From Aspidapion aeneum (Eukaryota > Arthropoda > Insecta > Coleoptera > Brentidae): 64,000 nt of DNA. The notes below the pieces were generated by a model that saw nothing but the letters and a program-made list of their open reading frames with translations, had not been told where the DNA came from and searched no databases. Below, piece after piece: positions 42,745-54,364 of the stretch. The position numbers and the translations under genes were made by a program. Each line of letters begins with the position of its first letter. The stretch's first letter is position 1. The stretch lies in contig OY755047.1 of assembly GCA_963576565.1 (NCBI GenBank), positions 24,807,171 to 24,871,170 of the forward strand, in the 5' to 3' direction.

Positions 42745-45075
42745 TTGCATAGTTACCTTTAATATAGCACAGAACTCTTAAAACCACACCCTAAGTTAAG
42801 ATTCGAAAAAACGTCATTTAGCGAATTTTAGGGCAAGGAATCACATAAAACCAAAACGGCCAAATTTTGAAAAATCTTATTTAAAAAACTATAGAGTTTA
42901 TTAACAAAAACATCGAGTTGCAGTATGGTGGGGCCATAGAGATCCGGAAAACCACATCCTGAGTTAAGATTCAAAAAGACGTCATTTAACGAATTTTAGG
43001 GTAGGGAATCCTACAAGACCAAAATGGCTAAATTTTGAAAATTCATATTTCAAAAACTACACAGTTTATCAACAAAAGTACCGAGTTACAGTATGGTGGG
43101 GCCATAGAGATGCGAAAAAACCACACTCTGAGTTAGGATTCAAAAAAACATCAATTAGCGAATTTTAGGGTATGGAACCACATAAACCCAAAACCGCCAA
43201 ATTTTGAAAATACTTATTTAAAAAACTATACAGTTTATTAATAAAAACATCAAGTTGCAGTATGGTGGAGCCATAGAGATGCGGAAAAACCACATCCTAA
43301 ATTAAGATTCAAAAAGACGTCATTTAACGAATTTTAGAGTAGGGAATCCCATCAGACCAAAATGGCTTAATTTTCAAAATTGAAAATTCATATTTCAAAA
43401 ATTACACAGTTTATCAACAAAAGCACCGACTTGCAGTATGGTGGGTCCATAGAGATGCAAAAAAACGACACTCCAAGTTAACATTCGGACAAACGTCATT
43501 TAGCGAATTTTAGGGTAGGGTAGGTAGGTAGGTAGGCACCAAAATAACGAAATTTTGAAAATTAATATTTTAAAAACTATACAGTTTATCAGCAAAAGCA
43601 CCGAGTTGCAGTATTGTGGGGCCACAGGGATGCGAAATAACAACACCCGGAGTTGGGATTCGAAAAACGTCATTTAGCGAAATTTATGGTAGGAAATCCC
43701 ATAAGACCAAAATGACCAAACTATGAAAATTAATATTTCAAAAACTATACAGTTTATCAAAAAAAGCACCAAGTTGCAGTATGGTGACGCTATAGGGATG
43801 CGAAATAACAACACACGGAGTTAGGATTCGGAAAAACGTCATTTAGCGAATTGTAGGATAGGGAATCCCATAAGACCAAAATAACGAAATTTTGAAAATT
43901 AATATTTTAAAAACTATACAGTTTATCAGCAAAAGCACCAAGTTGCAGTATTGTGGGACCATACACATGCGAAAAAACCACACCCTGAAATAAGACTCAA
44001 AGAGACGTCATTTAACGAATTTTAGGGTAGGGAAGACCAAAGACCAAAATGGCTAAATTTTGAAAATTTATATTTCAAAAACTATACAGTTTAACAACAA
44101 ACACACCGAGTTACAGTATAGTCGGGCTATAGAGATGCAAAAAAAACAACACCCTAAAACAAGATTCGGAAAAACATCATTTAGCGAATTTTAGGGTAGG
44201 CAATCCAATAAGACCAAAATAACCAATCTTTAAAATATTATTTTCCAAAAACTGTATAGTTTATCAACAAAAGCACCGAGTTGCAGTATGTTGAGGCTAT
44301 GGAGAACCGAAAAAACCAAACCCCAAGTTAAGATTCGAAAAAACGTCATTTAGCGAATTTTAGGGTAGGGAACCCCATAAGACCAAAATGACCAAACTAT
44401 GAAAATTCATATTTCAAAATCTATACAGTTTATCAACAAAAGCACCGAGTTGCAGTATGGCGGGGCCATAGAGATGCAAAAAAACGACACCCGAAATTAA
44501 GAGTCGGAAAAACGTCATTTAGCGAATTTTAGGGTAGGCAATCCCATGAGACCAAAATGGCCAAACTTTAAAAATGTATTTTTTATAACCTGTATAGTTT
44601 ATCAATAAAGGCACCGAGTTGCAGTATGGTGAAGCTGTAGGGATCCGAAAAAACCACACCCCAAATTAGGTTTCGGAAAAACGTCATTTAGCTAATTTTA
44701 GGGTAGGTCCATAAGACCAAAAAGGCGAAATGTTAAAAATTAATATTTTAAAAACTATACAGCTTATAAACAAAAGCACCGAATTTTGCAGTTTTGTGGG
44801 GCCATAGAGATGCGAAAAAACCACACCCTGAGTTCCCGTAAGAGCTTAATGACCAAACTTTGAAAATGCAGTTTATTAACAAAAGCACCGAGTTGCAGTA
44901 TTGTGGGGCCACTTTGAATTAAGATCGAGAAAGAGTCATTTACTGAATTTTAGGGTAGGGAATCCCAACCAAAATGGCCAAATTTTGAAAATTAACCACA
45001 CTTTGATTTAAGATATAGAAAAACGTCATTTAGTGAATTTTAGGGCAGGAATCCCATAAGGACCTGTCCTTAAAT
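42745..45075. repeat. ~170-bp satellite-like tandem array, ~13 units
   Basis: Each unit carries AAACGTCATTTAGCGAATTT, TAGGGTAGGGAATCC, ACCAAAATGGCCAAA, AAACTATACAGTTTATCAAC and GAGTTGCAGTATGGTGGGGC. The ACGTCATTTA word spaces at 42811, 42979, about 43148, 43317 and 43493, giving 168-176 bp. Units diverge by some 10-20% by eye and the last two are shortened. A (GGTA)n expansion lies in the unit at 43515. No coding potential. Confidence 0.93.
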
Positions 45076-45211
45076 TACGTTACGCATTTTTTTTTAAATA
45101 AATTATTTTATGGAAATACTACTTAAAAAAAAATTACCCAAGTTATCTTCAATGGGGCTTCTTTTCTGTTTTCCCGTAAAGCTTTTCTCTTTTCTAGATA
45201 GTTTTTAGAAC

Positions 45212-45737
45212 CATACTCTAATAACCGGACGCGGATATTTTTTTTTTTCGTTAAAAAATTCTGAAACCTCCCTTAACCGGACGCGAACCTCTGACAACGG
45301 CACGTAGCGCTGCACGAAATAGGCAAAATATTATGTAGCATGGTGGCAACAACGCACTCGGCAGCCGGGGAATTACCTCTTTCCGTTTAAATGCGGAGAC
45401 TGAATACTTTTGCCGTATTTACAACATGTTTTATTCGGCGGGCCTGCTGTGTTTTATTTTTATTGTTCAGTTGGATAGTAGCAAATCTCTTTGAAATGGC
45501 GCCCAGTAAAAAACTTCTTAGTTTAGGTGAAAAAATGGAAGTTGTTAATGTTTCTGAGAAGGAACATCTATCAGCACGAAAGATCGCTGAAAAATTTAAT
45601 ATCGGAAAAACTCAAGCAGCGGAAATTGTTAATAAATATATATTAAAATTTCGTAGTTCTCTCTCATAAGCGGACACCTCCAATAAGCGGACAAAATCGA
45701 CGAAACCGTGAGTGTCCGCTTATAGGAGGTTTCACTG
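45212..45737 (+). mobile_element. pogo/Tigger-type element, internally deleted
   Basis: The right end reads GAGTGTCCGCTTATAGGAGG then TTTCACTG followed by TA, a classic Tigger/pogo inverted terminus. Subterminal AAGCGGACA repeats precede it at 45670-45700. The left end is degenerate (CTGAAACCTCCCTTAACCGG at 45261, and an AATAACCGGACGCGG block at 45230). It retains only the DNA-binding part of the transposase. Confidence 0.78.
45496..45669 (+). CDS. CENP-B/pogo-type N-terminal DNA-binding domain
   Basis: 57 residues from ATG 45496: MAPSKKLLSLGEKMEVVNV, then HLSARKIAEKFNIGKTQAAE and IVNKYILKFR. This is the CENP-B N-terminal (Psq-like) helix-turn-helix of pogo/Tigger transposases: a LS(L)GEK helix, SARKIAEKFNIGKT recognition helices, then N-K. 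I chose this start because the preceding residues of the longer frame from 45391 have no similarity and MA-S/K-K is the usual Tigger start. The second CENP-B domain and the DDE core are missing; the frame stops just before the right end. A truncated protein could bind ends but not cut. Confidence 0.72.
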   Translation: MAPSKKLLSLGEKMEVVNVSEKEHLSARKIAEKFNIGKTQAAEIVNKYILKFRSSLS

Positions 45738-47528
45738 TATTTTGATAGGCGCTATTTGAAAAAATGCTGTTTTAATACGCGCTATGCCTAGTAACATCTG
45801 ACGTCCCAGGGATGTACTTTTTAGTTCTCTTTAGGTCCCAACGTTCACATACATAAAAAGTACGTGTTAAACGTTACACAAACTTCCAGTTTAGTTCTTT
45901 TCAAAACTTACAAAAAAAACTTTTTAACTTTGTAAATCAAAACTTTTTGAGAATGTACTTTTTTGGTCCCTTTTGACCCTCCATTTACCCGTACTTACAA
46001 AAGCCGTAAATTTTGCCTACTTAAAAACTAAGTTTTGTAACGTCTTACAAAGGACCTTTTAAAAGCTTACAAAATAAGAACGGTTTTAAAACGTCTTAGG
46101 GTCCTAAACAAAATTTCCATTTAGATTTTGATAGAAAATTTTTTAATAAAAGATAAAAAAATATCTATTTATAAAACAACAAATTTTTGATCAAAAGTTA
46201 TTTAAACTTGTTTTGGTTTCTTAATTTCTCTCAAGCACTAATATTCATACTAATGTATAAAAAACTCCAGCAAAACTTTTTTTCCTTCGGTATAACAACT
46301 AAATCTACTCACCTATCAATTTTGTAGTTTATATATATTAAATTATAACAAACAGCAATTATAATAAAGTCAATCAAACATCATTACAAAATTTACTAAA
46401 ATTTACTAAAAACTTTTTCAAAAAAATTCTTTAAAACCTTTTTTAAAACTTTTTTCGCTTGACGCACGTAACTTTACCGCAGATGATTCCTGCGATACGA
46501 CTTCGACGCGATACCCGCAAAAATCAGGACCGTTGGCGCGAGAATGATGTTTTGCAACAGGATTCCTACAGGAGTTACAGGTCCGGCGGGAAAACTAGAG
46601 TTTTGTTGGGTTAGGCCGCTCAACAATGTCTGGCGCCGGCGCTTATTCAATCCAAATGTTAAAGTAAAACAAACGTGAAATTTAGTACCGGTGAATTAAA
46701 AAAATAAGTTTCGTGGCTAATCGGGTAAAAAGGAGTTTTTGTTTCTCTCATATCTTTCCGTGGATAGCTTGAAAGCTGATTTGTTAAATTAAAATAAATA
46801 AAGCTAAATTAGGCAATTCAAGCCAGTAAGCAGTTAGAAAATTAAAGATAAAAAATTTAACTTTTATTCCAAAAATGATATTATTTTATTCGTGTATTCG
46901 TCACTTCACATCATCGGCTCACAGTTGATAAAAACTCCACCTATGTGAATTTGGTATATATGCATTTTTCGTATTTATATTTCTGAATGTTTGCATCATC
47001 ATCAGTCATTGTGTAAATGGGTAACAGGGAGGATTGGAATATACCTATATGTTTCAACGATATATCACTTGACCCACTTTCCCTATTCAAAATCAAGGGT
47101 TGAGGCGTGCCCCCGCTAAGGGTTGATAGATGTCATTAAAACGCAAAAAATGTCTTCCTCGCAAAGAAAATCGACGTGTCTTGGCATTTTTTAAAATTTT
47201 CAGCAGTTCTCGAGAAATCCCGGGCGGAGCGTTTTAAATAAAACACCCTGTATATTTAGTGAATTGCCCTCCCATATTTGACGCACTTTTATCAAATTTT
47301 AGTAAATATTAAATGATAAATTTGTTTGTTATAAAAAAAAAAACAAAGCTGCAGGATTAAATAAGAAAACAGCCTACTTATAGGATGTAGGAAAAAGGAT
47401 CAGTTTCTCTAAAAATTTCATGAAAGTCGGTCCAGCGGAACAAGAGCTATATCGTCGTATGGACAAATAGCATGTACAGACTTAGACACACCGAGGCTTG
47501 TAGTTGTTAATTTAATTCGTTATTAAAC
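45738..47528. other. Mixed repeat debris without genes
   Basis: It includes a region of recurrent ACTTACAAA and ACGTTCACA words at 45800-46100, a solo arm of the 13828 MITE at 46703-46770, and an isolated mariner-type end (AAACACCCTGTATA) at 47240. No gene recognised. Confidence 0.45.
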
Positions 47529-47734
47529 ACTTATTGGAATAAAACCTGACTTTATTTTAAAATCGGCCCTATGGTGACAGAAAAGAACAGAACAGAAAGA
47601 AAGCAGCTGCTCTCCTTCAAAATTCGGCCTATGTGTATTCAAAAACCGGATTTATTAGTGTCGGTATTTATTAAATGATATTTAGCGTCTTTATTATTAA
47701 ATTTGGCTTAAAGTCAGGTTTTATTCCAATAAGT
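47529..47734. mobile_element. ~206-bp MITE
   Basis: ACTTATTGGAATAAAACCTG followed by ACTTTA at the left and the inverted copy ending AATAAGT at the right. Nothing coding. The flanks show no sure duplication. Confidence 0.7.
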
Positions 47735-48498
47735 CCCTATTATCACGGTTGAATTCAGTTAAAGAAACGCTGGGGATTAATCCAGTGGTATGGAACCTCG
47801 GTATAAAAAATAATATATTTATTTAACGTTTTCTCAAATAATTTTTTTATGATAACCATGTTTTTCCCAGCGATTGTTTTACGGGGAAGTATACAGGGTG
47901 ATTTCTAATTAAACGCTGCGTTGAACTAAAAAGAAATATTTTAATTCAAATCAAATTGTTTTAAGGTAAAACAATTTATTTAAGAAAAGTACGTGTTTTT
48001 ATTGTAGACAAAATTTTTTACCAGGTACCCATAATATGTATTGTAATAGAATAAATTCAATTTTTATTTAGTTATTTTAAATTTCCATTTCTCCTAGAAG
48101 TGCTCCTAATCATATTTTGCCGAAGACATTGGATTCTTACTTATTGTTTTTCTCGAAACCGGTTTGGTGTTGAGAGTTTAAACAAGTGTATCTTTTTTTT
48201 ATAAAAGACATCAAGGATTTTAAATATGGTATCAGAATTGTAATAAATTAGTCCACAAAATATATATGCCAAATTAAAAGCACTAGAGATACCGTAAGTG
48301 GCGCATTCCACAAAGTCTATTAAAAATAACACCAAATTTCTCGACCCAAAAAAATACACTCATTTTTTTTTTGTTCCAAAAAAATAACTTTTACATCCTG
48401 TTTCTTCTAAACTGTCAAATAAATATTTGGACTATTACCTAGAACTTACCCTGTAGAAGGTTTAAACGGGATAACACAAAATTAATTAATAATACCTA
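47735..48498. other. Spacer
   Basis: TACAGGGTGATTTCTAATTA at 47893 looks like a mariner-type end without a partner. The minus-strand frame 48359-48141 has no motif. Confidence 0.35.
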
Positions 48499-49092
48499 TT
48501 TTTATTTTATCCTTTTCCTCAGGTTTCTAGATTATATTGCGTGACCATAATACTTACATCCTTTCAGCTCTTTCATTAATTTCCAAAAACCACCCAATAT
48601 TTTTCGTATTTATTAACAATTGCGTAAAAGCGATGACCATTTTAAAATTAAGCACCTAAAATATTTTTAATTTAAAATACTTTTTGAACAATCTTTTTTC
48701 ACCGGCCAGGAGAGAGACCAAGGAGGACGCAAAATAATTTTTTTCTTCGCGAGGAAGTGATGATATTTACTGGTAGCAGATTATATCTGTCTCCGTCGCG
48801 ACGTCAAGATTCACCTCAAAACCTAGGCTACCCTAACCGAATCTGCATATTGAGAGTTGGTCACTCTTCAGTTAACACCACGTTTCATATTTATGTTTCA
48901 GATATCAACATCATTAGTCCAATTCATTTTCTTCCATTTTATGGTTATGCTCGGGCTGAATGAAGCCTAAATCGTCTCCGAGTTACCTTTACCAATGGGG
49001 ATTTTTTCGTTAAATATTTTTTGCTTTGTCGTTTGACTTTACCTTTATGAACTTCCTTTAAACTGCAAAAAAACATTTTTTCGGTTTGCGTG
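48499..49092 (+). repeat. Direct duplication, copy 1
   Basis: Collinear with 49787-50373: TTTCTAGATTATATTGCGTG, GGAGGACG(C/T)AAAAT, TTACTGG(T/G)AGCAGATTATAT, AAAACCTAGGCTACCCT, GAGTTGGTCACTCTTCAGTT, GTTAAATATTTTTTGC. The frame at 48757-48963 is not kept open in the second copy. Confidence 0.85.
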
Positions 49093-49690
49093 CTGTTTGG
49101 AATTATTTTTTCTTTTAGTATTTTACTCAGAAGAATATGGAGGGTATAAACTACAGCTTTGGCACCGTACTTGAGCATTTCTGCCACTACTCCAGGTGAT
49201 TTGCTATTTTTCATTTTCTTTGATGCTCTCTTTTTTTCCGCTTTGCTTATATCAGGTTGTAGCTCTGAGTTTATTTTCTATATTTTTGTTTGGAGTTTCT
49301 TCATGGTTTCTCGCGATGGTCTCTTTTTTGTTTGGTATAATTCTGTATAGAATAGTAGTGTGATATTTATGATATCCTCTTTAACGTTAGTTTATATGCC
49401 GTTCATATCCTTTATTTGAATTACTTCATCTACCTAGAGTCGACATTAGACATTTGATTTTTCTGTTATTTTCTATAACTCTCTCAACTTTTATTTCTTG
49501 GCTCTTTCTTTTATTTTCTTTTAACATTTTTTTTCTAGTTTTCTTTATTTCTGTGTATTTTATAGATGTTATTTTTCCTTCTTTCTCGAGGTTCCGTCTT
49601 TTTTCCATCAGTTTCTTTATTTCTTCTGATATACAATTTTCTCTCTTTTTCTCTTTTTGTGCGATACCTTTTCCTACTTTGGTCATAGCT
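49093..49690 (-). pseudogene. LINE reverse-transcriptase fragment
   Basis: Minus-strand debris. 49214-49093 includes MKNSKSPGVVAEMLKYGAKA then LHILLSKILKEKIIPN, the start of a non-LTR reverse-transcriptase domain (K-x-SPG...E-ML-KYG...IP). Upstream, 49686-49426 is a lysine- and glutamate-rich stretch (ISEEIKKLMEKRR) like the linker between endonuclease and RT in such LINEs. Frames are interrupted and catalytic blocks are missing. Confidence 0.7.
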
Positions 49691-49786
49691 CTTGTCAGCG
49701 TATTATTTATTTTATCTATATTTTCATTAAATTCAATTAATAAAACTATGTTATATTTGGTCAGGTAAAAGTCGGCTTAAAATGTT

Positions 49787-50373
49787 ATTTATTTTATCCT
49801 TTTTCTTATGTTTCTAGATTATATTGCGTGACCACAATACTTATATCCTTTCAGCTCTTTCATTAATTTCCGAAAAATCACCCTATATTTTTCGTTTTAT
49901 TATCAATCGCGTAAAACGATGACCATTTTAAATTTGGGCATTTAAAATATTTTTTGAACAATCTTTTTTCACGGGCGCGGCGGAGGGTAAGGAGGACGTA
50001 AAATATTTTTTTTTCTTCGCGATTTTTTATAAGCAATGATATTTACTGGGAGCAGATTATATTTGTCTCCGTCACGATGTCAGAATTTGCCTCAAAACCT
50101 AGGCTACCCTGACCGAAGCGGCAAATTGAGAGTTGGTCACTCTTCAGTTAACACCACGTTTCATCTTTCATTTCAGATAACACCATTGTCCACTTCATCT
50201 TCTTTCAAATGATGGATACGCACGGGCTGAATGAAGCCCAAGGAGGCAGAAACAAATCTTCTCCGGGCTACCTTTAACTTTGGGGTTTTTTTCGTTAAAT
50301 ATTTTTTGCATTGTCGTTTGACTTGACTTTAATGAACTTTCTTAATATGGCTAAAAAGAAAATTTTTTCGGTA
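49787..50373 (+). repeat. Direct duplication, copy 2
   Basis: Same orientation and order as 48499-49092, with scattered substitutions and small indels, for example ACGGGCGCGGCGGAGGGTAA replacing CCGGCCAGGAGAGAGACC. The LINE fragment lies between the two copies. Confidence 0.85.
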
Positions 50374-50666
50374 TCGCTGCTACCTCCGCCTCTCGCTCCC
50401 GGAAAACCTGGATCTGTTACTGGCGCCAATGCAGTTTTATCTACGGTGCTACGGCACCGGCTCTAGATATTTACGAACATCAAATAATCGTCAATATGCC
50501 GTCATTTTATTTCAATTTTTTTAAATTAAATATCGCCATCAAATTTTTGTTAACTAATACTTATGGTGGAATTTATAGTCAAGCTCAAGGCCGGCCTTTT
50601 GCGAGGCGTCCTCGGATGTTTCTCAGCGTTGTCATTTTATAAAGCTTTCCTCAAGAATGGCTAACA
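50374..50666. other. GC-richer spacer
   Basis: CTCTCGCTCCCGG and GCTACGGCACCGG words; no gene recognised. Confidence 0.3.
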
Positions 50667-51113
50667 ACCACGATCCTCCACTTTGTTAACGTCACATCGA
50701 GGGCTGATTTTTTTTGATGGTCACGTCACGACACATCTGATTGTCTTTAAAATAAAGAAGTTGTAATAACAGCTCATGAATATTTGATGTTTTTTAACAT
50801 AAAGCCGGTTTTGAGTTTTTTTTTTACTATATTCTTACAGAACAACTTTTTTAAAATGTATAGTAATCCTTAATTTTTCAAGGCCGCTTTTTATTTTTTT
50901 TTATTGTAGTGTAATTTTGTTTTAAAAAGATTAACGCTGGTAGTTTTGGATTCTAAATGAACTTTATTGTAAAAAATCATTAAAAAATCGAAAAAGTTTT
51001 ACAATACAAACAAATAAACAAACGCCATGACAAACACAGATGACATATCGGGATGGTGTCTGAGAATATTTCGCTAAAATTTTGCCATTTTGAAAATATA
51101 AAAATCTTCTGAC
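50667..51113. mobile_element. Dispersed element D, copy 2
   Basis: Matches 21080-21585 in the same orientation, with a replaced middle segment (50890-51040). Its right end is cut by the hairpin element at 51114. Confidence 0.65.
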
Positions 51114-51670
51114 CTTAGGTGGAATGATTTAAGACTAACATATGTTATAGAGAAGATCCTCCCATACATCGTTTAAATGGGGCAAATCTTTGGATGGGCT
51201 TCAGGAGCTTTGGAATTTTCAACTAAAATTTGCAATTTGACAATGTTGTATATTAAAAACAAGCCAATATGTTTGGTTTATTTTGGCAAATTGTTAGCCC
51301 AACACACTCTGTATAGCTAGATCTAAGGTTGCTAATAGTAAAGCATTTTTCAAATAACTGACCTTTATATATGTATGTAAATACCGGAAGTCACGCGTCA
51401 TTACATTTTAACAACTTATTTTCATTTAAAAACTTATCACACCCAGTGTTAAGGTAACTAATTATATTTTTCTGCAAACTGCCAAACTAAAAAAATTGAC
51501 GAAATGTCTTGATATATTGTTTATTTTTAATATGAAAACATTATCAAATTGCAAACTGTGGATGGAAATTCCAAAGTTCCTGGAGCCTATTGGAAGATTT
51601 GTCCCATTTAAACGTTGTATACGAGGATCACGTCTATAACATACGTAAGTCTCAAACAATTCCACCGAAG
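51114..51670. mobile_element. Hairpin MITE J
   Basis: Left arm TAGGTGGAAT...TATGTTATAGA, GTTTAAATGGG(G/A)CAAATCTT, AGGAGCTTTGGAATTT, TTTGCAATTTGA; the right arm is the inverted diverged copy. A ~200-bp centre includes CAACACACTCTGTATAGC. The minus-strand frame 51665-51462 is chance. Confidence 0.72.
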
Positions 51671-53799
51671 CCCAATGCCCATGTTATTTCTGCGCTATCA
51701 TTTATATAGAAAGGCTTTCCCAGGAATTATCATGAGAAATACCAAATTGGTGGAAAGTTTCAGAATTACATATGGTATGTTTTAATGAATCTAGATCGAA
51801 CATTTTTTGTCATTTATACCTTACATTATCAAATCAGTCTACTAAACCACTCTGTGTATAAATTGATTTGCAGGAGCAATTCCCAGAAAATCAGAATCTA
51901 GATCCAACATTTTTTGTGATTTATACCTTACCGGCACTAAATCCGTAAACACACTGTATATTATTTAAGAATTTAATTAAATTTCTCTCTAAATTTTCAA
52001 ATTACAATATGTGTGAAATTTATGTAGCTACCTAATGATTAAACTGTCTTTATCTGTAAGATTTAAAAATGGATTTTTTCACCAGCCCACTTTTCTTGTT
52101 AATTTATTAATTAAAAGAAAGAAAATGAAATTTTGGTCTTCCTCAACTAATTATTAAGCTGTATAAAATCTGAAAAACAATACCATTCGCGAAGTTTGTT
52201 TTTTTTTTATAACACCGCATAATTTGTCACATTTTCAGGTTTTAAAGCCTTACATTTTTACCTCAATTTATGCGACCTTTACAAGATATTACCTTGTTAT
52301 TTATTTCCAGGCCCTCCAACACAAAAACAAGAAAACACTAAAAACTGTTTTGTGCTATGTCTAAAAATTTAATTATTTTTTGTAAATTATTTTAAAATGT
52401 ATGTATTTAGTAGGGGAATTCCTTAAATGCTCCCTTTTACAAAAGTATATTTGCTCAAACCTTTAAAAAAATCGTTCGGATAGAAAATTACCGTAATAAC
52501 ATCTTATATAACCCAAAAATAACCTCAGAGGCCTCCTCACGGTAGATCCAGAGCACAGTAAACTTATTATTTATAGCAAGGAAAGCACCCCGGTCTTGTC
52601 ATAGTACTGTTATACATACCCCCTGTATACATTAGTTCGGAATACAAAGAGACTTTTTTTTACTAGAAAATTATCCACTCAAGGAAATTTATGTACCTAA
52701 ATCAATGGGAAACAAACTTCTAAACCTTAGATTTAATTTAAAAAAATCAACCTTCCTTTTTATGGTTGCTAGTAGCCATTACTAAAAAATGTATGTGATT
52801 AAGCTTCCTTACTAATTGGTGTTTATAAAGTGTTTTTACGCAAATTGAACATTGACACAAAATAATTAATTAACGAGTAGAATGCGTCTTTGGTTTTCAA
52901 ATTTAATGTGATAAAAACTATTCAAAACACCATATTATAAGATGTAGCTTGATTGGAGAACGATTGCATTCATGGCTATAATAAGCATCCGGTATACAAT
53001 AATTTGAAAAGTCATCCTGTAGCTTAGAGACAAACTGCGCAAGAGTTATATTGTTTCAAATCCCCATGTAAATATTTAGTACGGAGCACAACGTTGGAGA
53101 GGCGGTGGTTTTTGCACGGCACCCCGGTATACTGCACCAATTGAGTAATAAACCTCCCACCGTGTATCTGGTCTATCAATTGTCATTCTTCTATGGTCCA
53201 GAGCTAACTTAGACTCGACTTAACCTTAAGGACGAGTCAACCAGAACTATAAAATGCATTCGGCTCTTTGAGGAGGCCTTGAGTGCCGAGGACTCCTTAA
53301 GGAGTGACTTTATATTCTACCTTTATGACCTCTCTAAACTAACCAGGACGTGGAAAAGATACATCCAAAATGATGTCATTTTTCGTCAGCAAGATAAAGT
53401 ATTTGGATTTTCTTTTTAACTCAAAAAGACGTCCGAATATATGAAAAATTTCTTGCAGTTGGAAACACTGAAAAGAACTTAGAACTTAGAATTATGTACG
53501 TACTTGGAACTAGGACAACAAACATACATAGGTACTAGCTACAAAAAAACCTATTTTGGTAATACTCTACTTCAGGGGTTCATCCCTCTCTATAGTTAGG
53601 AAGATAATAACTAAATGAAAATAATTTAAATACCAAAATTTTTACTCAATAAAATATTGTTTAATAATGTAATTAAATAATTGACTATTTTTCTTTAAAA
53701 GAAAATTAATTAATTAATGCCATCGATTAAGCTGACGAGACATTAATTGCCTCTAAAAAACCGATCGACAAACTGCATTAATTAAGCAGTATGTAGTTC
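51671..53799. other. Unassigned AT-rich region
   Basis: CTAGATC(G/C)(A/G)ACATTTTTTGT with ATTTATACCTTAC recurs at 51790 and 51898. No gene, RNA or longer repeat recognised over 2 kb. Confidence 0.4.
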
Positions 53800-54076
53800 A
53801 ACTTTTGATTTTCACCCTGAACAATAGGTCCACCACAATACCTGACCCTGACAAAGGGCTTGTCTAGGAGTTGAACCAGTACATGGCTGAACTTTTGGTT
53901 TTCATCCTGAACCAGGGGTCCACCACTATACCTGAGACCTGACCTTGACAAAGGGCTTGTCTAGGAATCATTACACGGTATAACTTTTGGTTTTCACCCT
54001 GAACAAAGGGTCCACCACTATACCTAAGATCTGATCCTGGCAAAGGGCTTGTCTAGGAACCATTACACGGTTCAAC
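53800..54076. repeat. Three ~92-97-bp tandem units
   Basis: CAAAGGGCTTGTCTAGGA recurs at about 53852, 53949 and 54041, each preceded by TTTTGGTTTTCA(C/T)CCTGAAC and GGTCCACCAC. Confidence 0.9.
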
Positions 54077-54364
54077 TATGGAAAGGAGTTCCTTCTAAAG
54101 GGGAAGTTAATCTCGAAAGAGAGGAATATTTCCATTAGGTAATAACAAAGTTGACTGTGTGATGGATTACCGCGCATGTTCATTTGTATTTAAAAGGCCC
54201 TATCGACGATAATCTCAGGCGTCGTTTTTTAAGCTAATTCAGTAGCGTGCGTTGCAATTTTTTTTTCTCTTTTCAGATGAGGGGCGTTTGCCCACTGTTT
54301 TTTTGATAGGTACCAAAGGGCGTTTTAACAACTTAACGACCGATTTACCATATACACACTACAG

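Noticed and set aside
42745..45075. CRISPR-like array
   Set aside because: Units are continuous ~170-bp tandem repeats without spacers, in eukaryotic DNA with no cas genes.
48141..48359. 72-residue minus-strand frame
   Set aside because: Hydrophobic by chance in AT-rich DNA; no family motif.
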